Shown here: positions 6,506-6,513 of the stretch, in pieces
Layout of the letters: each line of letters begins with the position of its first letter
Position numbering within the stretch: the first letter of the stretch is position 1
From: an uncultured Armatimonadota bacterium
GTDB lineage: Bacteria > Armatimonadota > UBA5829 > DTJY01
Assembly: GCA_937875395.1 (NCBI GenBank)
Contig: CALNCU010000258.1
Location: 1-6,513 of the forward strand
Length of the DNA stretch: 6,513 nucleotides
Reading direction: 5' to 3'
Notes under the pieces: model-generated
The model's database searches: none
What the model was told of the DNA's origin: nothing
What the model saw: only the letters and a program-made list of their open reading frames with translations
Translations under genes and position numbers: made by a program

Positions 6506-6513
6506 CATATGTA

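Larger units (their letters stand above)
6341..6513. repeat. Tandem array of hairpin-forming repeats, period 61-62 bases, running off the window
   Basis: Three imperfect copies start at GATACT: 6341, 6403 and 6464, the last cut by the window end. The shared core is GATACT, a CGCAG block, a variable 9-12-base stretch, then CGCCGC; copies 1 and 3 also share TGCCGAAGCA. After the core comes a linker with CAAGG, ATCAA and CCCC. Copies 1 and 3 fold as CTTCG/CGAAG, then GCAG/CTGC, then an inner stem (GCC/GGC in copy 1, GTGCC/GGCAC in copy 3). Copy 2 has lost the outer pairs but keeps GTGC/GCAC (6418-6421 and 6427-6430). It looks like a REP/BIME-like intergenic element, of no family I recognise. No convincing gene overlaps it. 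Confidence 0.75.

Noticed and set aside
6341..6513. CRISPR array
   Set aside because: Copies are diverged along their whole length, linkers are conserved rather than unique, and no cas gene is present.

Overview
The window is a compact, all-plus-strand stretch of bacterial housekeeping genes. It holds two adjoining modules followed by a repeat-bearing intergenic region. CMP-Kdo genes (kdsB, kdsA) indicate a Gram-negative (LPS-making) bacterium. Moderately high GC, frequent ATA isoleucine codons, and tightly packed or overlapping genes fit several non-enteric lineages, but I cannot name the taxon from sequence alone. TGA and TAA are both used as ordinary stops, so the genetic code looks standard.

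Region 1 (1-1401): the 3' part of kdsB, cut by the window's left edge, overlaps kdsA by 17 bases. KdsA makes Kdo 8-phosphate and KdsB activates Kdo with CTP; a phosphatase (KdsC) acts between them but is not encoded here. Region 2 (1402-1681): a 280-base gap. It contains an open frame that reads like a small two-helix membrane protein but has no usable start codon, then a good sigma-70-type promoter for the next operon.

Region 3 (1682-6272): radA-nadA-nadC-birA-marC-like, very probably one transcript, with gaps of 16 and 8 bases and then overlaps of 4 and 1 bases. NadA and NadC carry out consecutive steps from iminoaspartate to nicotinate mononucleotide. BirA charges biotin enzymes, so nadA-nadC-birA is a small cofactor block. 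RadA (recombination helicase) and a MarC-family membrane protein flank it. nadB (or aspartate dehydrogenase), which would supply iminoaspartate, is not in the window.

Region 4 (6273-6513): no gene. It holds a long imperfect hairpin that may end the operon, then two full copies and one cut copy of a repeat with a period of about 61-62 bases. Each copy can fold. The inner stem sequence changes between copies while staying self-complementary, which makes this the most interesting non-coding signal here. I see no defence system, mobile element, tRNA, rRNA or CRISPR array. Apart from the repeats and the start-less membrane frame, the region is ordinary core metabolism.
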